A stretch of 64,000 nt of DNA from Pseudomonas sp. G.S.17 (lineage in GTDB: Bacteria > Pseudomonadota > Gammaproteobacteria > Pseudomonadales > Pseudomonadaceae): NCBI RefSeq assembly GCF_038096165.1, contig NZ_CP151076.1:4523501-4587500 (forward strand). Direction: 5' to 3'. Of this stretch, positions 38,161 through 47,796 are shown in pieces. The position numbers and the translations under genes were made by a program. How positions within the stretch are numbered: the first letter of the stretch is position 1; each line of letters starts with the position of its first letter. The notes below the pieces were generated by a model. That model was not told where the DNA came from. It searched no databases and saw only the letters and a program-made list of their open reading frames with translations.

Positions 38161-39108
38161 ATGCTGATGTTCATCCTGCGACGCCTGCTCAGTGCGATTC
38201 CGACGCTGATTCTGGTTTCGCTGTTCGTCTTCACTCTGCAGAAGCTGCTGCCGGGCGACCCGGTGCTGGCCATGGCCGGGGAAGAACGTGATCCGGCGGT
38301 GATGGAATACCTGCGGGACAAATACCGCCTCAACGACCCGTTGCCGCTGCAATACCTGCACTGGGTCGGCAACGTCCTGACGGGGGATTTCGGTACTTCG
38401 TTGCGCACCGAGCAACCGGTCACGACGTTGCTGGCGTCCAAGCTGCCGGTGACGCTGGAGCTGGCGGTGTTCGCCTTGCTGATCGCGCTGCTGATCGGCA
38501 TTCCCACCGGGATCATTTCCGCCGTGCGCAAAGGCACGGCGGTGGATTACGGGGCGAATGTCATTGCGCTGTCGGGGATTTCCATTCCGCACTTCTGGCT
38601 GGGGATCCTGTTGATCATGATCTTCGCCGTGAAGCTGCAATGGCTGCCCGCTTCGGGCTTCGTGCCCATCGGTGAGGATTTCGGCCAGAACCTGAAAACC
38701 CTGATTCTGCCAGCCTTTGTGCTGGGTGCCGGGTTGTCGGGGATTCTCATGCGCCACACCCGCAGCGCCATGCTCGAAGTATTGCGCACCGACTATGTGC
38801 GCACCGCGCGGGCCAAGGGTTTGTTCCCGCGTACCGTGATCCTCAAGCATGCGCTGCGTAACGCCCTGATGCCGATCGTCACCCTCACCACGTTGCTGTT
38901 CGGCGAATTGCTCGGCGGCGCGGTGCTGACCGAACAGGTGTTCAGCATTCCCGGCTTCGGCAAGATGATTGTCGATGCCGTGTTCAACCGCGATTACGCC
39001 GTGGTGCAAGGCGTGGTGCTCTGTGTGGCGATTGGGTTTCTGCTGCTGAATCTGCTTGCCGACGTGCTCTACCGCATGATCAACCCGCGTTTGAGGACAG
39101 CGTCATGA
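38161..39108 (+). CDS. Peptide ABC transporter permease (DppB/GsiC type)
   Basis: A 315-residue permease with the DppB-type N-terminus (MFILRRLLSAIPTLILVSLF, LLPGDPV). Six hydrophobic segments are visible, and the EAA coupling motif appears as VRTARAKGLFPRTVILKHAL. It overlaps the next permease gene by ATGA. Part of the transporter with the two ATPases and binding protein. Confidence 0.92.
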   Translation: MLMFILRRLLSAIPTLILVSLFVFTLQKLLPGDPVLAMAGEERDPAVMEYLRDKYRLNDPLPLQYLHWVGNVLTGDFGTSLRTEQPVTTLLASKLPVTLELAVFALLIALLIGIPTGIISAVRKGTAVDYGANVIALSGISIPHFWLGILLIMIFAVKLQWLPASGFVPIGEDFGQNLKTLILPAFVLGAGLSGILMRHTRSAMLEVLRTDYVRTARAKGLFPRTVILKHALRNALMPIVTLTTLLFGELLGGAVLTEQVFSIPGFGKMIVDAVFNRDYAVVQGVVLCVAIGFLLLNLLADVLYRMINPRLRTAS

Positions 39109-39977
39109 CCGCCATCGCCAGCGTTACTCACACGGCGATTGCGCCCCGCGCGCGCTCGCCCTTCGTCAAGAAATTCCTCGCCAACAAGGGCGCGGTGCTC
39201 GGCGCGGCCGTGCTGCTGCTGTTTATCCTCGCGGCTGCGTTTGCGCCGTGGATCGCGCCCCATGATCCGCTCAAGGTCAACTTTCTCGCGGTGCGCAAAG
39301 CGCCGTCGCTGATCTACTGGCTGGGCACCGATGAACTGGGCCGCGATCTGTTTTCCCGCCTGCTCTGGGGCGCCCGCAGTTCGTTGCTGGCGGGCGGGGT
39401 TTCGGTCGCCATCGCCATGTTGATCGGGGTGCCGCTGGGTTTGCTCGGCGGTTACTTCGGCGGCAAGCTCGACGCAATCATCTCGCGGATCATGGAAGCA
39501 TTGCTGTCCTGCCCGTTCCTGGTGCTGGCCATTGCGCTCGGGGCTTTTCTTGGCCCGAGTCTGACCAACGCGATGATCGCCATCGGCTTGTCGGCGATGC
39601 CGATCTTTGCCCGGCTCACCCGTGGTCAGGTACTGTCGATCAAGCATGAGGATTATCTCGAAGGCGCCCGGGCGATTGGTCTGCCGGATCGCTGGATCAT
39701 CTTGCGTTACGTGTTGCCCAACGTGACATCGCCGCTGGTGGTACAGGCAACGCTGACCATCGCCTCGGCCATCCTCGCTGAAGCCAGCCTGTCGTTTCTC
39801 GGTCTGGGCCAGCAACCGCCCTCGCCTTCGTGGGGCTCGATGCTCAACACCGCGAAAAATTTCATGGAGCAAGCGCCGTGGATGTCGATTGCGCCGGGTG
39901 TGGCGATCTACATCACGGTCTTGTGCTTCAACCTGTTGGGTGACGGCCTGCGCGATGCGCTGGACCCCAAGGGCTAA
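39105..39977 (+). CDS. Peptide ABC transporter permease (DppC/GsiD type)
   Basis: A 290-residue permease, start coupled to the previous stop. The N-terminal helix (GAVLGAAVLLLFILAAAFAPWI) is followed by HDPLKVN and LGTDELGRDLFSRLLWG, typical of the C-type subunit, and by the EAA loop YLEGARAIGLPDRWIILRYV. It pairs with the upstream B subunit. Confidence 0.92.
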   Translation: MTAIASVTHTAIAPRARSPFVKKFLANKGAVLGAAVLLLFILAAAFAPWIAPHDPLKVNFLAVRKAPSLIYWLGTDELGRDLFSRLLWGARSSLLAGGVSVAIAMLIGVPLGLLGGYFGGKLDAIISRIMEALLSCPFLVLAIALGAFLGPSLTNAMIAIGLSAMPIFARLTRGQVLSIKHEDYLEGARAIGLPDRWIILRYVLPNVTSPLVVQATLTIASAILAEASLSFLGLGQQPPSPSWGSMLNTAKNFMEQAPWMSIAPGVAIYITVLCFNLLGDGLRDALDPKG

Positions 39978-40014
39978 TCATTCTTTCTGCCATTTCTGCC
40001 AAGAGAAGACGCTA

Positions 40015-41610
40015 ATGTTCGATGATCTGGATTACAGCCAACCTTACGCATCGGCCCGCTCGCCGGTCATGGGCAACAACATGGTCGCCTGCTCCCAGCC
40101 GCTGGCCGCACAGGCCGGGCTGGACATGCTGCGCCGTGGCGGCAACGCGGTTGACGCGGCGATTGCTGCGGCCATGGTCCTGACCGTGGTCGAACCCACC
40201 GGTTGCGGGATCGGCAGCGACGCGTTCGCCATCGTCTGGGACGGCAACAAATTGCAGGGTTTGAACGCTTCCGGTCGCGCGCCACAAGCCTGGACGCCTG
40301 AGCACTTCGAAGGCCAGAGCGAGATGCCGCAACGCGGCTGGGGCGCAGTTACCGTGCCTGGCGCGGTGTCCGCCTGGGTTGAACTGTCCGAGCGCTACGG
40401 CAAACTGCCCTTTGCCACCCTGGCCGAACCCGCCATCGGTTATGCCCGCGACGGTTATCAAGTCACGCCGATCATTGCCGAGTTGTGGAAACGCGGCTCG
40501 CAACTGCTCAAGTCGCAACCCGGTTTCGCCGAGTGCTTCATGCCCAACGGCAAAGCGCCGCTGGCTGGCGAGAAAATCCATCTCAAGGATCACGCCCGCA
40601 CCCTGGAACTGATTGCCCAGACCAAAGGCGAAGCGTTTTATCGCGGCGAGCTGGCCGAAGCGATCATCGCCCATGCCAACGCCAACGGCAGCGTCATGAG
40701 CCTCGATGATCTGGCGACCCACACCGTGGACTGGATCGAAACTTTGTCGGTGCCGTATGCAGGGGCGGTGGTGCACGAGTTGCCACCCAACGGTCAGGGC
40801 ATCGCCACGCTGGCGGGCCTGACCATGCTCGAAGCACTGGGCGTCGGCGAGCATCCGGTCGACAGCCTGGCCACCGTGCATCCGGTGCTGGAAGCCATGA
40901 AGCTGGCGCTGGCCGACCTCGACGAACACGTCGCCGACAGCGCGCACATGCGCGTTGCCTCCGAGCATCTGCTGGACACTGCCTACCTGATGGAACGCGC
41001 CGGTCTGGTCACCGATCAAGCCGCCAACCCCGGCCACGGCTCGCCGAAAGCCGGTGGTACGGTGTACCTGTCCGCCGCCGACGAGAGCGGCATGATGGTC
41101 TCGTTCATCCAGTCCAACTACATGGGCTTCGGCTCGGGCGTGGTCGTGCCGGGTACCGGTATCAGCCTGCAAAACCGTGGCGCCGGCTTCTCGCTGGACC
41201 CGCAACACGTCAATGTCGTCGCGCCGCGCAAACGTCCGTTCCACACCATCATTCCCGGTTTCGTAATGAACGCCGACGGCACGCCGTTGATGTCCTTCGG
41301 CCTGATGGGCGGTCCGATGCAGGCGCAAGGTCATCTGCAAATGATGATGCGTATTTTGCGTTACAAGCAGAACCCGCAAGCCGCAGCCGATGCGCCGCGC
41401 TGGAGAATCGAGTCAGGTTTGAACGTCGCCGTGGAGCGCGCATTCGACCCGCAGGTCGTCGAAGCGCTGCGCGCCAAAGGTCACGACATTGACGTTGAAG
41501 AACCAAGCGGCGTATTCGCCTTCGGCGGCGCGCAGATCATCCAGCGCACTGCCCATGGTTATGTCGGCGGGACTGATCCAAGGAAGGATGGGTTGGTGGC
41601 GGCTTACTGA
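40015..41610 (+). CDS. Gamma-glutamyltransferase-like Ntn hydrolase
   Basis: A 531-residue member of the gamma-glutamyltransferase family, which self-cleaves at a Thr. The N-terminal region has GGNAVDAAIAAAMVLTVVEP and GCGIGSDAFAIVWDG; the cleavage site is KAGGTVYLSAADESG with Thr349 as predicted nucleophile. No signal peptide is visible (MFDDLDYSQPYASARSP), so a cytoplasmic location is likely, unlike the classic periplasmic enzyme. It is the last gene of the peptide-transporter operon, 37 bp after the permease, and would hydrolyse the imported gamma-glutamyl or related amide compound. Confidence 0.85.
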   Translation: MFDDLDYSQPYASARSPVMGNNMVACSQPLAAQAGLDMLRRGGNAVDAAIAAAMVLTVVEPTGCGIGSDAFAIVWDGNKLQGLNASGRAPQAWTPEHFEGQSEMPQRGWGAVTVPGAVSAWVELSERYGKLPFATLAEPAIGYARDGYQVTPIIAELWKRGSQLLKSQPGFAECFMPNGKAPLAGEKIHLKDHARTLELIAQTKGEAFYRGELAEAIIAHANANGSVMSLDDLATHTVDWIETLSVPYAGAVVHELPPNGQGIATLAGLTMLEALGVGEHPVDSLATVHPVLEAMKLALADLDEHVADSAHMRVASEHLLDTAYLMERAGLVTDQAANPGHGSPKAGGTVYLSAADESGMMVSFIQSNYMGFGSGVVVPGTGISLQNRGAGFSLDPQHVNVVAPRKRPFHTIIPGFVMNADGTPLMSFGLMGGPMQAQGHLQMMMRILRYKQNPQAAADAPRWRIESGLNVAVERAFDPQVVEALRAKGHDIDVEEPSGVFAFGGAQIIQRTAHGYVGGTDPRKDGLVAAY

Positions 41611-41682
41611 CTGAGCAATACAACTCGTTGGAGCGAGCGGGCAGCGTTCCGACCCGCCCGCGAATCGGCCGCAGGAGCGACC

Positions 41683-41740
41683 GTAGGAGCGACTTTAGTC
41701 GCGAGGGCATCAACTGCCTCCCGGCTAAAGCCGGTCCTAC
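41683..41740. repeat. Hybrid REP doublet that reaches into the permease stop codon
   Basis: Left arm GTAGGAGCGACTTTAGTCGC and right arm CCGGCTAAAGCCGGTCCTAC (ending 41740) come from two REP families, as at 13389-13447. The TAG of the neighbouring minus-strand gene (41737-41739) lies inside the right arm. Confidence 0.85.
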
Positions 41741-43011
41741 GTCAACGAATAAGCCAGTGCCGATATCGACACCAGCCCCACGATCACCACAAATACATTG
41801 GACGCCTTGCCAGCGTACTGGCGCATGGCCGGGACTTTGTGGATGGCGTACATCGGCATCAGAAACAACAACGCGGTGATGATCGGGCCGCCCAGGGTTT
41901 CGATCATGCGCAGGATGCTCGGGTTGAGCGTGGCAACCGCCCAGCACACCACCAGCATCAGCGCGGCAGTCATGCGATCCAGCAGCAACGGCGCGGGACG
42001 ATAACCGGTTTTCGCCACCAGGCCTTTCAAGCCTTCGCTGGCGCCGATGTAGTGGCCCAGAAACGATTTGGCAATCGCCACGAACGCAATCAACGGGGCC
42101 ATGAACGCGATGGTCGGGTTGCTGAAATGGTTGGCCAGGTACGACAGGATCGACAGGTTCTGCGCCTTGGCCTCTGCCAGCTGTACCGGTGACAAGGTCA
42201 GCACGCAACTGAAGACAAAGAACAGCACCAACACCACCATCAGGCCATGGGCGCGAGCGAGGATTTGCGAGCTGCGACCTTCAGCCTGTTTGCCGTAACG
42301 ACGCTTCTGGTCCACGGCGAACGCCGAGATGATCGGCGTGTGGTTGAAGGAAAACACCATCACCGGAATCGCCAACCAGAAGGTGTGCAGGAACGCCGAG
42401 GGCTCCGGCAGCGTGGTGGCGGTTTCGAGGATGCCGCCGGTCCAGTGCGGAATCAGGAACACTGAAAGGAACAACAACGCGACGATGAACGGGTAAACCA
42501 TCAGGCTCATGGCCTTGACGATCACCCGCTCGCCGCAGCGCACTACCGCCAGCAGACCGAGGATCAGCACGAATGCCAGGATCGCGCGAGGTGGCGGCTG
42601 GACGTGCAACTGATGTTCAAGAAAACTGCCCACGGTGTTGGTCAGCGCGACGCTGTAGATCAGCAGGATCGGAAACACTGCGAAGAAATACAACAGCGTG
42701 ATCAACGCCCCGGCACCCTTGCCGAAATGTTGCTCCACCACTTCGGTGATGTCCGCGCCTTCACGTCCGGACAGCACGAAGCGGGTCAGCCCACGGTGCG
42801 CAAAAAAGGTCATGGGAAAGGCCAGCAGCGCGAGGATGATCAACGGCCAGAAGCCGCCGATACCTGCGTTGATCGGCAAAAACAAGGTGCCCGCGCCGAT
42901 GGCGGTGCCGAACAAACCGAGCATCCAGGTGGTGTCGTGGCGGTTCCACGCAGCAATGCTGGCGGGGGCCGTGTCGAAACGTTGTTCGACGCTATTGGCC
43001 TGATCATTCAT
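41737..43011 (-). CDS. HAAAP-family amino acid permease (serine/threonine type, SdaC-like)
   Basis: A 424-residue inner-membrane transporter with about eleven hydrophobic segments. It starts WNRHDTTWMLGLFGTAIGAG and contains SFNHTPIISAFAVDQKRRYG, both typical of the SdaC/TdcC/DlsT serine-threonine proton symporters. GGAG lies upstream of ATG 43011. The last codons run directly into a REP arm, which supplies the TAG stop. Confidence 0.88.
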   Translation of the reverse strand: MNDQANSVEQRFDTAPASIAAWNRHDTTWMLGLFGTAIGAGTLFLPINAGIGGFWPLIILALLAFPMTFFAHRGLTRFVLSGREGADITEVVEQHFGKGAGALITLLYFFAVFPILLIYSVALTNTVGSFLEHQLHVQPPPRAILAFVLILGLLAVVRCGERVIVKAMSLMVYPFIVALLFLSVFLIPHWTGGILETATTLPEPSAFLHTFWLAIPVMVFSFNHTPIISAFAVDQKRRYGKQAEGRSSQILARAHGLMVVLVLFFVFSCVLTLSPVQLAEAKAQNLSILSYLANHFSNPTIAFMAPLIAFVAIAKSFLGHYIGASEGLKGLVAKTGYRPAPLLLDRMTAALMLVVCWAVATLNPSILRMIETLGGPIITALLFLMPMYAIHKVPAMRQYAGKASNVFVVIVGLVSISALAYSLT

Positions 43012-43179
43012 CCGGTCGAATCTCCGTTGCCGGTTAATACAACAAGGCGGGGACGCATCGGAAAACCTGGCAGTTCAACGCCCCCATCAAAAACAGGGGC
43101 GCGATTGTCCGGGATCAGGCTTGAAAATCAAAGGCTTGTCTGACGAGAAGGTGTTGAACAGCGGAATTGAACGCATTCC

Positions 43180-43269
43180 GTAGGACCGGCTTTAGCCGGG
43201 AGGTGGCCAGTACATTCGCAGCGACTTCATCGTAAGGACGATCGCCCTCCCGGCTGAAGCCGGTCCTAC
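43180..43269. repeat. REPIN, group with GTAGGACCGGC core
   Basis: Arms GTAGGACCGGCTTTAGCCGG (from 43180) and CCGGCTGAAGCCGGTCCTAC (ending 43269), in the 290-bp gap between pvdH and the permease gene. Nothing else is recognised in that gap. Confidence 0.9.
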
Positions 43270-43304
43270 GGATCCTGCGAGCGCAGTGTCAAATCCAATC
43301 CACC

Positions 43305-44717
43305 TCAAACCCTCTTCAACGCCGCAGCCAGCGCCTTGGCAAATCGGCGGGCGACTTCGTCGATCTGTTCCGCGCTGATGATCAGCGGCGGCAGGAAGCG
43401 CACGACGGCGCCATGCCGGCCACCCAGTTCCAGGATCAGGCCGCGCTTGAGGCATTCGTTCTGGATCAGCGGTGCGAGGGCGCTGTACGCGGGCGGATGA
43501 CCGAGGCTATCCAGCGCGCCATCGGGGTCCACCAACTCGATGCCGAGCATCAAGCCGCGTCCGCGAATGTCGCCCAGTTGCGGGTAGTCCCGCTGGAGGA
43601 TGCGCAGATGCTCGGTCAAACGCGCGCCCATGGCCTTGGCGTGGGCGGCGATGTCGTGCTGCTTGAGGTAGCCCATTACCGCCGAGCCCGCCGCCATGGC
43701 CATCTGATTACCCCGGAAGGTTCCGGCGTGAGCTCCGGGCAGCCAGGTGTCGAGCCAGTCGCGATACACCACCACCGCCAACGGCAGGCTGCCGCCGATG
43801 GCTTTGGACAACACCACCACATCCGGCACGATACCGGCATGCTCGAAGGCGAACATCTTGCCGGTGCGGGCAAAGCCGCTCTGGATTTCGTCAACGATCA
43901 ACGCCACACCGGCCTGCTCGGTGATGCGTCGCAGCCCGCGCAGCCAGTCCAGATCCGCCGGGATCACGCCGCCTTCACCCTGCACCACCTCGACGATCAC
44001 CGCAGCGGGCCGTTCAACGCCCGCTTCGGGATCGTTGAGCAGGTTTTCCAGGTAACTCAGATTGACCTTCACGCCCTGCTCGCCACCCAGGCCGAACGGG
44101 CAGCGATAGTCGTAAGGGAACGGCAGGAACTGCACGCCACTGTTGAGCAACGCGGCCATGGGTTTTTTCGGACCCAGGCTGCCCATCAGGCTCAACGCGC
44201 CCATGCTCATGCCGTGATAACCGCCCTGAAACGACAGCACGGTGCTGCGCCCGGTCGCGGTTCGCACCAGTTTCAATGCTGCTTCCACGGCATCCGTACC
44301 GGTCGGCCCGCAGAACTGGATTTTCGCCTCGCGGCGCAAGCCTTCGGGAAGTAAACCGAACAGGTCCTGAACGAATTGATCCTTGACCGGCGTGGTCAGG
44401 TCCAGCGTATGCAGCGGCAGGCCATCATCCAGCACCTGACGAATGGCAGCGATCACCACCGGATGGTTATGCCCCAGCGCCAGCGTACCGGCACCCGCCA
44501 GACAATCGATGAAGGTGCGCCCTTCAACGTCCTCGACATAAATCCCCTGGGCGCGTTTCAACGCCAGCGGAATGCGCCGAGGATAGCTGCGCGCGTTGGA
44601 TTCCTGCTGTTTCTGGCGTTGCAGCAAAGGCGAATCTTCGAAGTGATAAAGCACTTCGTCCGGCTCACTGACGAACCGGGCAGGCGAATTCTCGTTGCGA
44701 CTGATGGCGACCGACAT
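43305..44717 (-). CDS. pvdH: L-2,4-diaminobutyrate:2-oxoglutarate aminotransferase
   Basis: Class III PLP aminotransferase of 470 residues, matching PvdH (about 469 in P. aeruginosa). It makes L-2,4-diaminobutyrate from aspartate semialdehyde, the residue built into the pyoverdine chromophore by PvdL. Motifs: FCGPTGTDAVEAALKLVRTA, SFQGGYHGMSMGAL, LIVDEIQSGFARTG and the PLP lysine in VVLSKAIGGSLPL near residue 305. GAGGG precedes the ATG. An exact PvdS-type promoter lies about 80 bp upstream, and pvdL, which uses the product, is 7.4 kb away. Confidence 0.93.
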   Translation of the reverse strand: MSVAISRNENSPARFVSEPDEVLYHFEDSPLLQRQKQQESNARSYPRRIPLALKRAQGIYVEDVEGRTFIDCLAGAGTLALGHNHPVVIAAIRQVLDDGLPLHTLDLTTPVKDQFVQDLFGLLPEGLRREAKIQFCGPTGTDAVEAALKLVRTATGRSTVLSFQGGYHGMSMGALSLMGSLGPKKPMAALLNSGVQFLPFPYDYRCPFGLGGEQGVKVNLSYLENLLNDPEAGVERPAAVIVEVVQGEGGVIPADLDWLRGLRRITEQAGVALIVDEIQSGFARTGKMFAFEHAGIVPDVVVLSKAIGGSLPLAVVVYRDWLDTWLPGAHAGTFRGNQMAMAAGSAVMGYLKQHDIAAHAKAMGARLTEHLRILQRDYPQLGDIRGRGLMLGIELVDPDGALDSLGHPPAYSALAPLIQNECLKRGLILELGGRHGAVVRFLPPLIISAEQIDEVARRFAKALAAALKRV

Positions 44718-44796
44718 CCCTCAAACCCTCGATAGCAGGTAGTAGAAAAGGACATCTGCCAAGCCGTCGAGCGCTTGCAGATTTCCTGTTAGGGAA

Positions 44797-44820
44797 ACGC
44801 ACCAGCGCGGCGAGGATTTA
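44797..44820 (-). promoter_or_regulatory. PvdS (iron-starvation sigma) promoter of pvdH
   Basis: On the minus strand TAAATCC begins at 44820, followed after exactly 16 bp by CGT (44799-44797). This matches the PvdS consensus with preferred spacing and sits upstream of a known PvdS target. Confidence 0.85.
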
Positions 44821-44831
44821 CAAAATCAATC

Positions 44832-46322
44832 TTACATCCAGCCCAGCCACTTCCAGTACGTGGCGGCGAACAGCAGCATCAGCAGATAGCCGATGATCGT
44901 CACCGGCAGACCGATACGGGCGAACTGCCGGGCGGTGAAGGTTTCCGTGCCCAGGCACACCATGTTCTGCGGCGCGTTGATCGGCAGGATGAACCCGTAG
45001 CTGACAACAAAACCCAGCAACATGGTCATGCCCAGCCGGTTGAAATCACCGGGCAGGGTTTGCAGCACCGCAATCAGGATCGGCAGCATGGCCGAGGTCA
45101 ACGCCGTGGCGCTGGCGAAACCCAAGTGAATCAGGATCAGGAATGCCCCGAGAATGGCGAACACTCCCAGCGGGCCGACTTTATCCAGGCCGGTGTTGGC
45201 CACCACTTGCACGCCCAGCCACTGACCGGCGTGGGTCGTGAGCAGGGCGGTGCCCAGACTGATGCCCACGCCGAAGACAATCACCGTGCCCCACGGAATG
45301 CGCGACTGCACATCCTTCCAGGTCATCACGCCCCAACGCGGCAGCAACAGCAGGACCAACCCGGCGTAAGTCGTGGACGTGGTGTCGAAGCTGTGCAACT
45401 TGCCTTCAGTGGCCCACAGCAATAGCAAGCCGATGGACACCGCCATCAAGCGTTTCTGCGCACTGGTCATCGGGCCGATATCCGCCAGGGATTGCGCGAC
45501 GGCTTCCTTGCCGCCGGGGATGCTGTCGCTTTCCGGGGGCAGCAATTTCAGGACCAGCAGAATCAGCACGCCGGACATGATGATCGCCCAAGGTGCACCG
45601 GCGATCAGCCAGTCCAGCCAGGACACCCGCGCACCGAGCATTTTCTCCATGAAGCCGGCCGTGAGCAGGTTTTGCGCAGCGGCGGTCTGAATGCCGACGT
45701 TCCAGATGCTGGTGCCCTGGGCAACGATAATCATGATCGCGGCGGCGATGTTCGAGCGCTTGTCGACCCCGAACGCGGCAATCACGCCCATCATGATCGG
45801 CACCACGCAGGCACTGCGCGCGGTAGCGCTGGGCACCACCAGACTCAGCAGAATCGTCACAACAATGGCGCCGAGCATGATGCGCCGGGTGCTGGTGCCG
45901 ACCCGCGCCAAAGTCACGAGAGCGATTCTTCGATCCAGTCCGGTGTGGGTCATGGCGGCAGCGATGAACAGCGCCCCCGCTACCAGCGCCAGGGCAGGAT
46001 TGGAGAAACCGGTCAGCGCCATGCTGATCGCAGCGGATGAACCATAGATCACGGCCGGGTCCGGCAAGGTCGGCGCGGTGCCGATCAGGAAGGCCATGAG
46101 CGAGGTGATCATGATCGCGCTGGCTTCGTAGGAAACCGCTTCGGTAATCCACACCACGACGGCGAAGCCCAGGATCGCCAGCATTCGGTGCCCGGCAACC
46201 GGCAGGCCCGCTGGCAGCGGCAGCAATAACACGCCGCCCATCACCAGTACGGCAACAGCCAGTGCGATGGGCAACTTGACCTTCGCAGGCGGTACTTCGG
46301 GCGTCGTCACAGTCGCATTCAT
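44832..46322 (-). CDS. DASS/SLC13-family anion transporter
   Basis: A 496-residue membrane protein with about twelve hydrophobic segments, of the divalent anion:sodium symporter type. Signature pieces are VVWITEAVSYEASAIMITSL, VVPSATARSACVVPIMMGV (the SNT-like tip loop reads PSATAR), and FGVGISLGTALLTTHAGQWL. Family members carry di- and tricarboxylates such as succinate or citrate; the substrate here is not determined. AGGA lies upstream of ATG 46322. Confidence 0.88.
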   Translation of the reverse strand: MNATVTTPEVPPAKVKLPIALAVAVLVMGGVLLLPLPAGLPVAGHRMLAILGFAVVVWITEAVSYEASAIMITSLMAFLIGTAPTLPDPAVIYGSSAAISMALTGFSNPALALVAGALFIAAAMTHTGLDRRIALVTLARVGTSTRRIMLGAIVVTILLSLVVPSATARSACVVPIMMGVIAAFGVDKRSNIAAAIMIIVAQGTSIWNVGIQTAAAQNLLTAGFMEKMLGARVSWLDWLIAGAPWAIIMSGVLILLVLKLLPPESDSIPGGKEAVAQSLADIGPMTSAQKRLMAVSIGLLLLWATEGKLHSFDTTSTTYAGLVLLLLPRWGVMTWKDVQSRIPWGTVIVFGVGISLGTALLTTHAGQWLGVQVVANTGLDKVGPLGVFAILGAFLILIHLGFASATALTSAMLPILIAVLQTLPGDFNRLGMTMLLGFVVSYGFILPINAPQNMVCLGTETFTARQFARIGLPVTIIGYLLMLLFAATYWKWLGWM

Positions 46323-46464
46323 GATTTTTTCCTGGGTCCGTCGAAATCAGCACGCATGGCTTGCGCATCCAGGACGCGCAGCCCGCTATCGCGCGCATGA
46401 TGACGCAGCGCTGCCAACAGCACTTGAGATGGATCAATACAAGCGTTGGCGCTGTACCGAGTAC

Positions 46465-47796
46465 TTACTCGCCAATGCTCTCCCGACTCAACGGCATGCG
46501 CAGCTCGACCCGCAAGCCATCCGGCTGATTGGCGAAAGTCAGCAGGCAGCCGCAGCGCTGGACAATGGCCTGCACGATAGCCAGTCCCAGACCAGAACCC
46601 TCGCCGCTGCCCTGCCGCCAGAAACGTTGGGTGACAAGGCTCAATTGTTCCTCGGCGATGCCGCTGCCGTGATCCCGCACCTGAAAGCATGCCAGGCTGG
46701 CTGAAGTGCTCAAGGTCAGCTCAACCCGGGTGTTCCGGGGCGCGTGGTGCAAGGCGTTTTCCAGCAGATTGCGTAAGGCAGCGATGGCCAGCACTGATGG
46801 CATGTCCAGCGCCGCTGCGGACAAATCGTCCGGCAGGTACAGATCAATGCGCGACACATGGCCGTGACTGGCGTCGTGCATCGCCAGACGCGCGACTTCA
46901 TCGGCGCTGCACTGCACGCCATCCTCGAACGACAGACTGCCCTCGACGCGCGCCAGTAACAGCAGTTGCTCAAGCGTGCTGTGCAGGCGATCCGCGCCCT
47001 CTTCCGCATGGGCCAGCGAACGATCACGGGTTTCGCCCTGGGTCATGCGCGCCACTTGCAGGTGGGTCTTGATGGCGGTCAGCGGGCTGCGCAGTTCATG
47101 GGCGGCATCGCCGGTCAGACGCCGCTCGCGTTCCAGGGTCTGCGCAATGCGCCGGAACAGCTGATTCTGGGTGTCCAGCAACGGCTGCAACTCATTGGGC
47201 ATGCCCGAGACATCCAGCGGCTCCAGCGAGTCGGCGCTGCGCCGTTTCAAGGCATCGCGCATGCGATTGAGCGGCGCCAGTCCCTGGCCGATGCCCAGCC
47301 AGAGCAGGCCCAGACTGCCGAGCAAGGCCACTGCCACCGGCACCGAAGCAGCCAGTAAAACCGAATACTTGAGGGTGTCGCGCTCGTCCTGGCGGTCAGC
47401 CGTGGTAACGCGTAACTCGCCGTGCGTCAGGGTGAAACTGCGCCAGCGTTCACCGTTGATGAGCTGGTCGTGAAAGCCGCTGGCATCGGCCGCCAGCGGT
47501 TCATCCGGGGTCGAGTGACTGCGTGCGAGCACTTCGCCACGTAATGAACTGACCTGACACGCCAGCCCGCCGGGGATGCCCAATTGCTCGGCGCTCAAGG
47601 CCGCGCCTTCATTGCTGGCGGGCACGGGCAATTGTTCGAGAAGCCCGGAGACCATGCGCGCCGATGCCGCGAGGCGTTGATCCAGCGATTCCATCATTTG
47701 GGCGCGCAGATCACACAACATCCAGGCCGCCGCGAGCATCCAGATCACCACGAATGCCGACCCGAGCGTCAGGCTCAGACGCAGACGCAGGCTCAT
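46465..47796 (-). CDS. Sensor histidine kinase (QseC/PmrB type)
   Basis: Inner-membrane kinase of about 443 residues. Two membrane helices flank a periplasmic domain of roughly 110 residues. The DHp helix has DAAHELRSPLTAIKTHLQVA with the phospho-His near residue 232; the ATPase domain has NLLENALHHAP, DHGSGIAEEQL and GEGSGLGLAIVQAI. ATG 47796 with GGAGG upstream is preferred over TTG 47802; it overlaps the response regulator stop by ATGA. The pair is divergent from the dsbD-tlpA-dsbG operon, an arrangement also known in P. aeruginosa, so it may sense periplasmic redox or metal stress. Confidence 0.92.
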   Translation of the reverse strand: MSLRLRLSLTLGSAFVVIWMLAAAWMLCDLRAQMMESLDQRLAASARMVSGLLEQLPVPASNEGAALSAEQLGIPGGLACQVSSLRGEVLARSHSTPDEPLAADASGFHDQLINGERWRSFTLTHGELRVTTADRQDERDTLKYSVLLAASVPVAVALLGSLGLLWLGIGQGLAPLNRMRDALKRRSADSLEPLDVSGMPNELQPLLDTQNQLFRRIAQTLERERRLTGDAAHELRSPLTAIKTHLQVARMTQGETRDRSLAHAEEGADRLHSTLEQLLLLARVEGSLSFEDGVQCSADEVARLAMHDASHGHVSRIDLYLPDDLSAAALDMPSVLAIAALRNLLENALHHAPRNTRVELTLSTSASLACFQVRDHGSGIAEEQLSLVTQRFWRQGSGEGSGLGLAIVQAIVQRCGCLLTFANQPDGLRVELRMPLSRESIGE

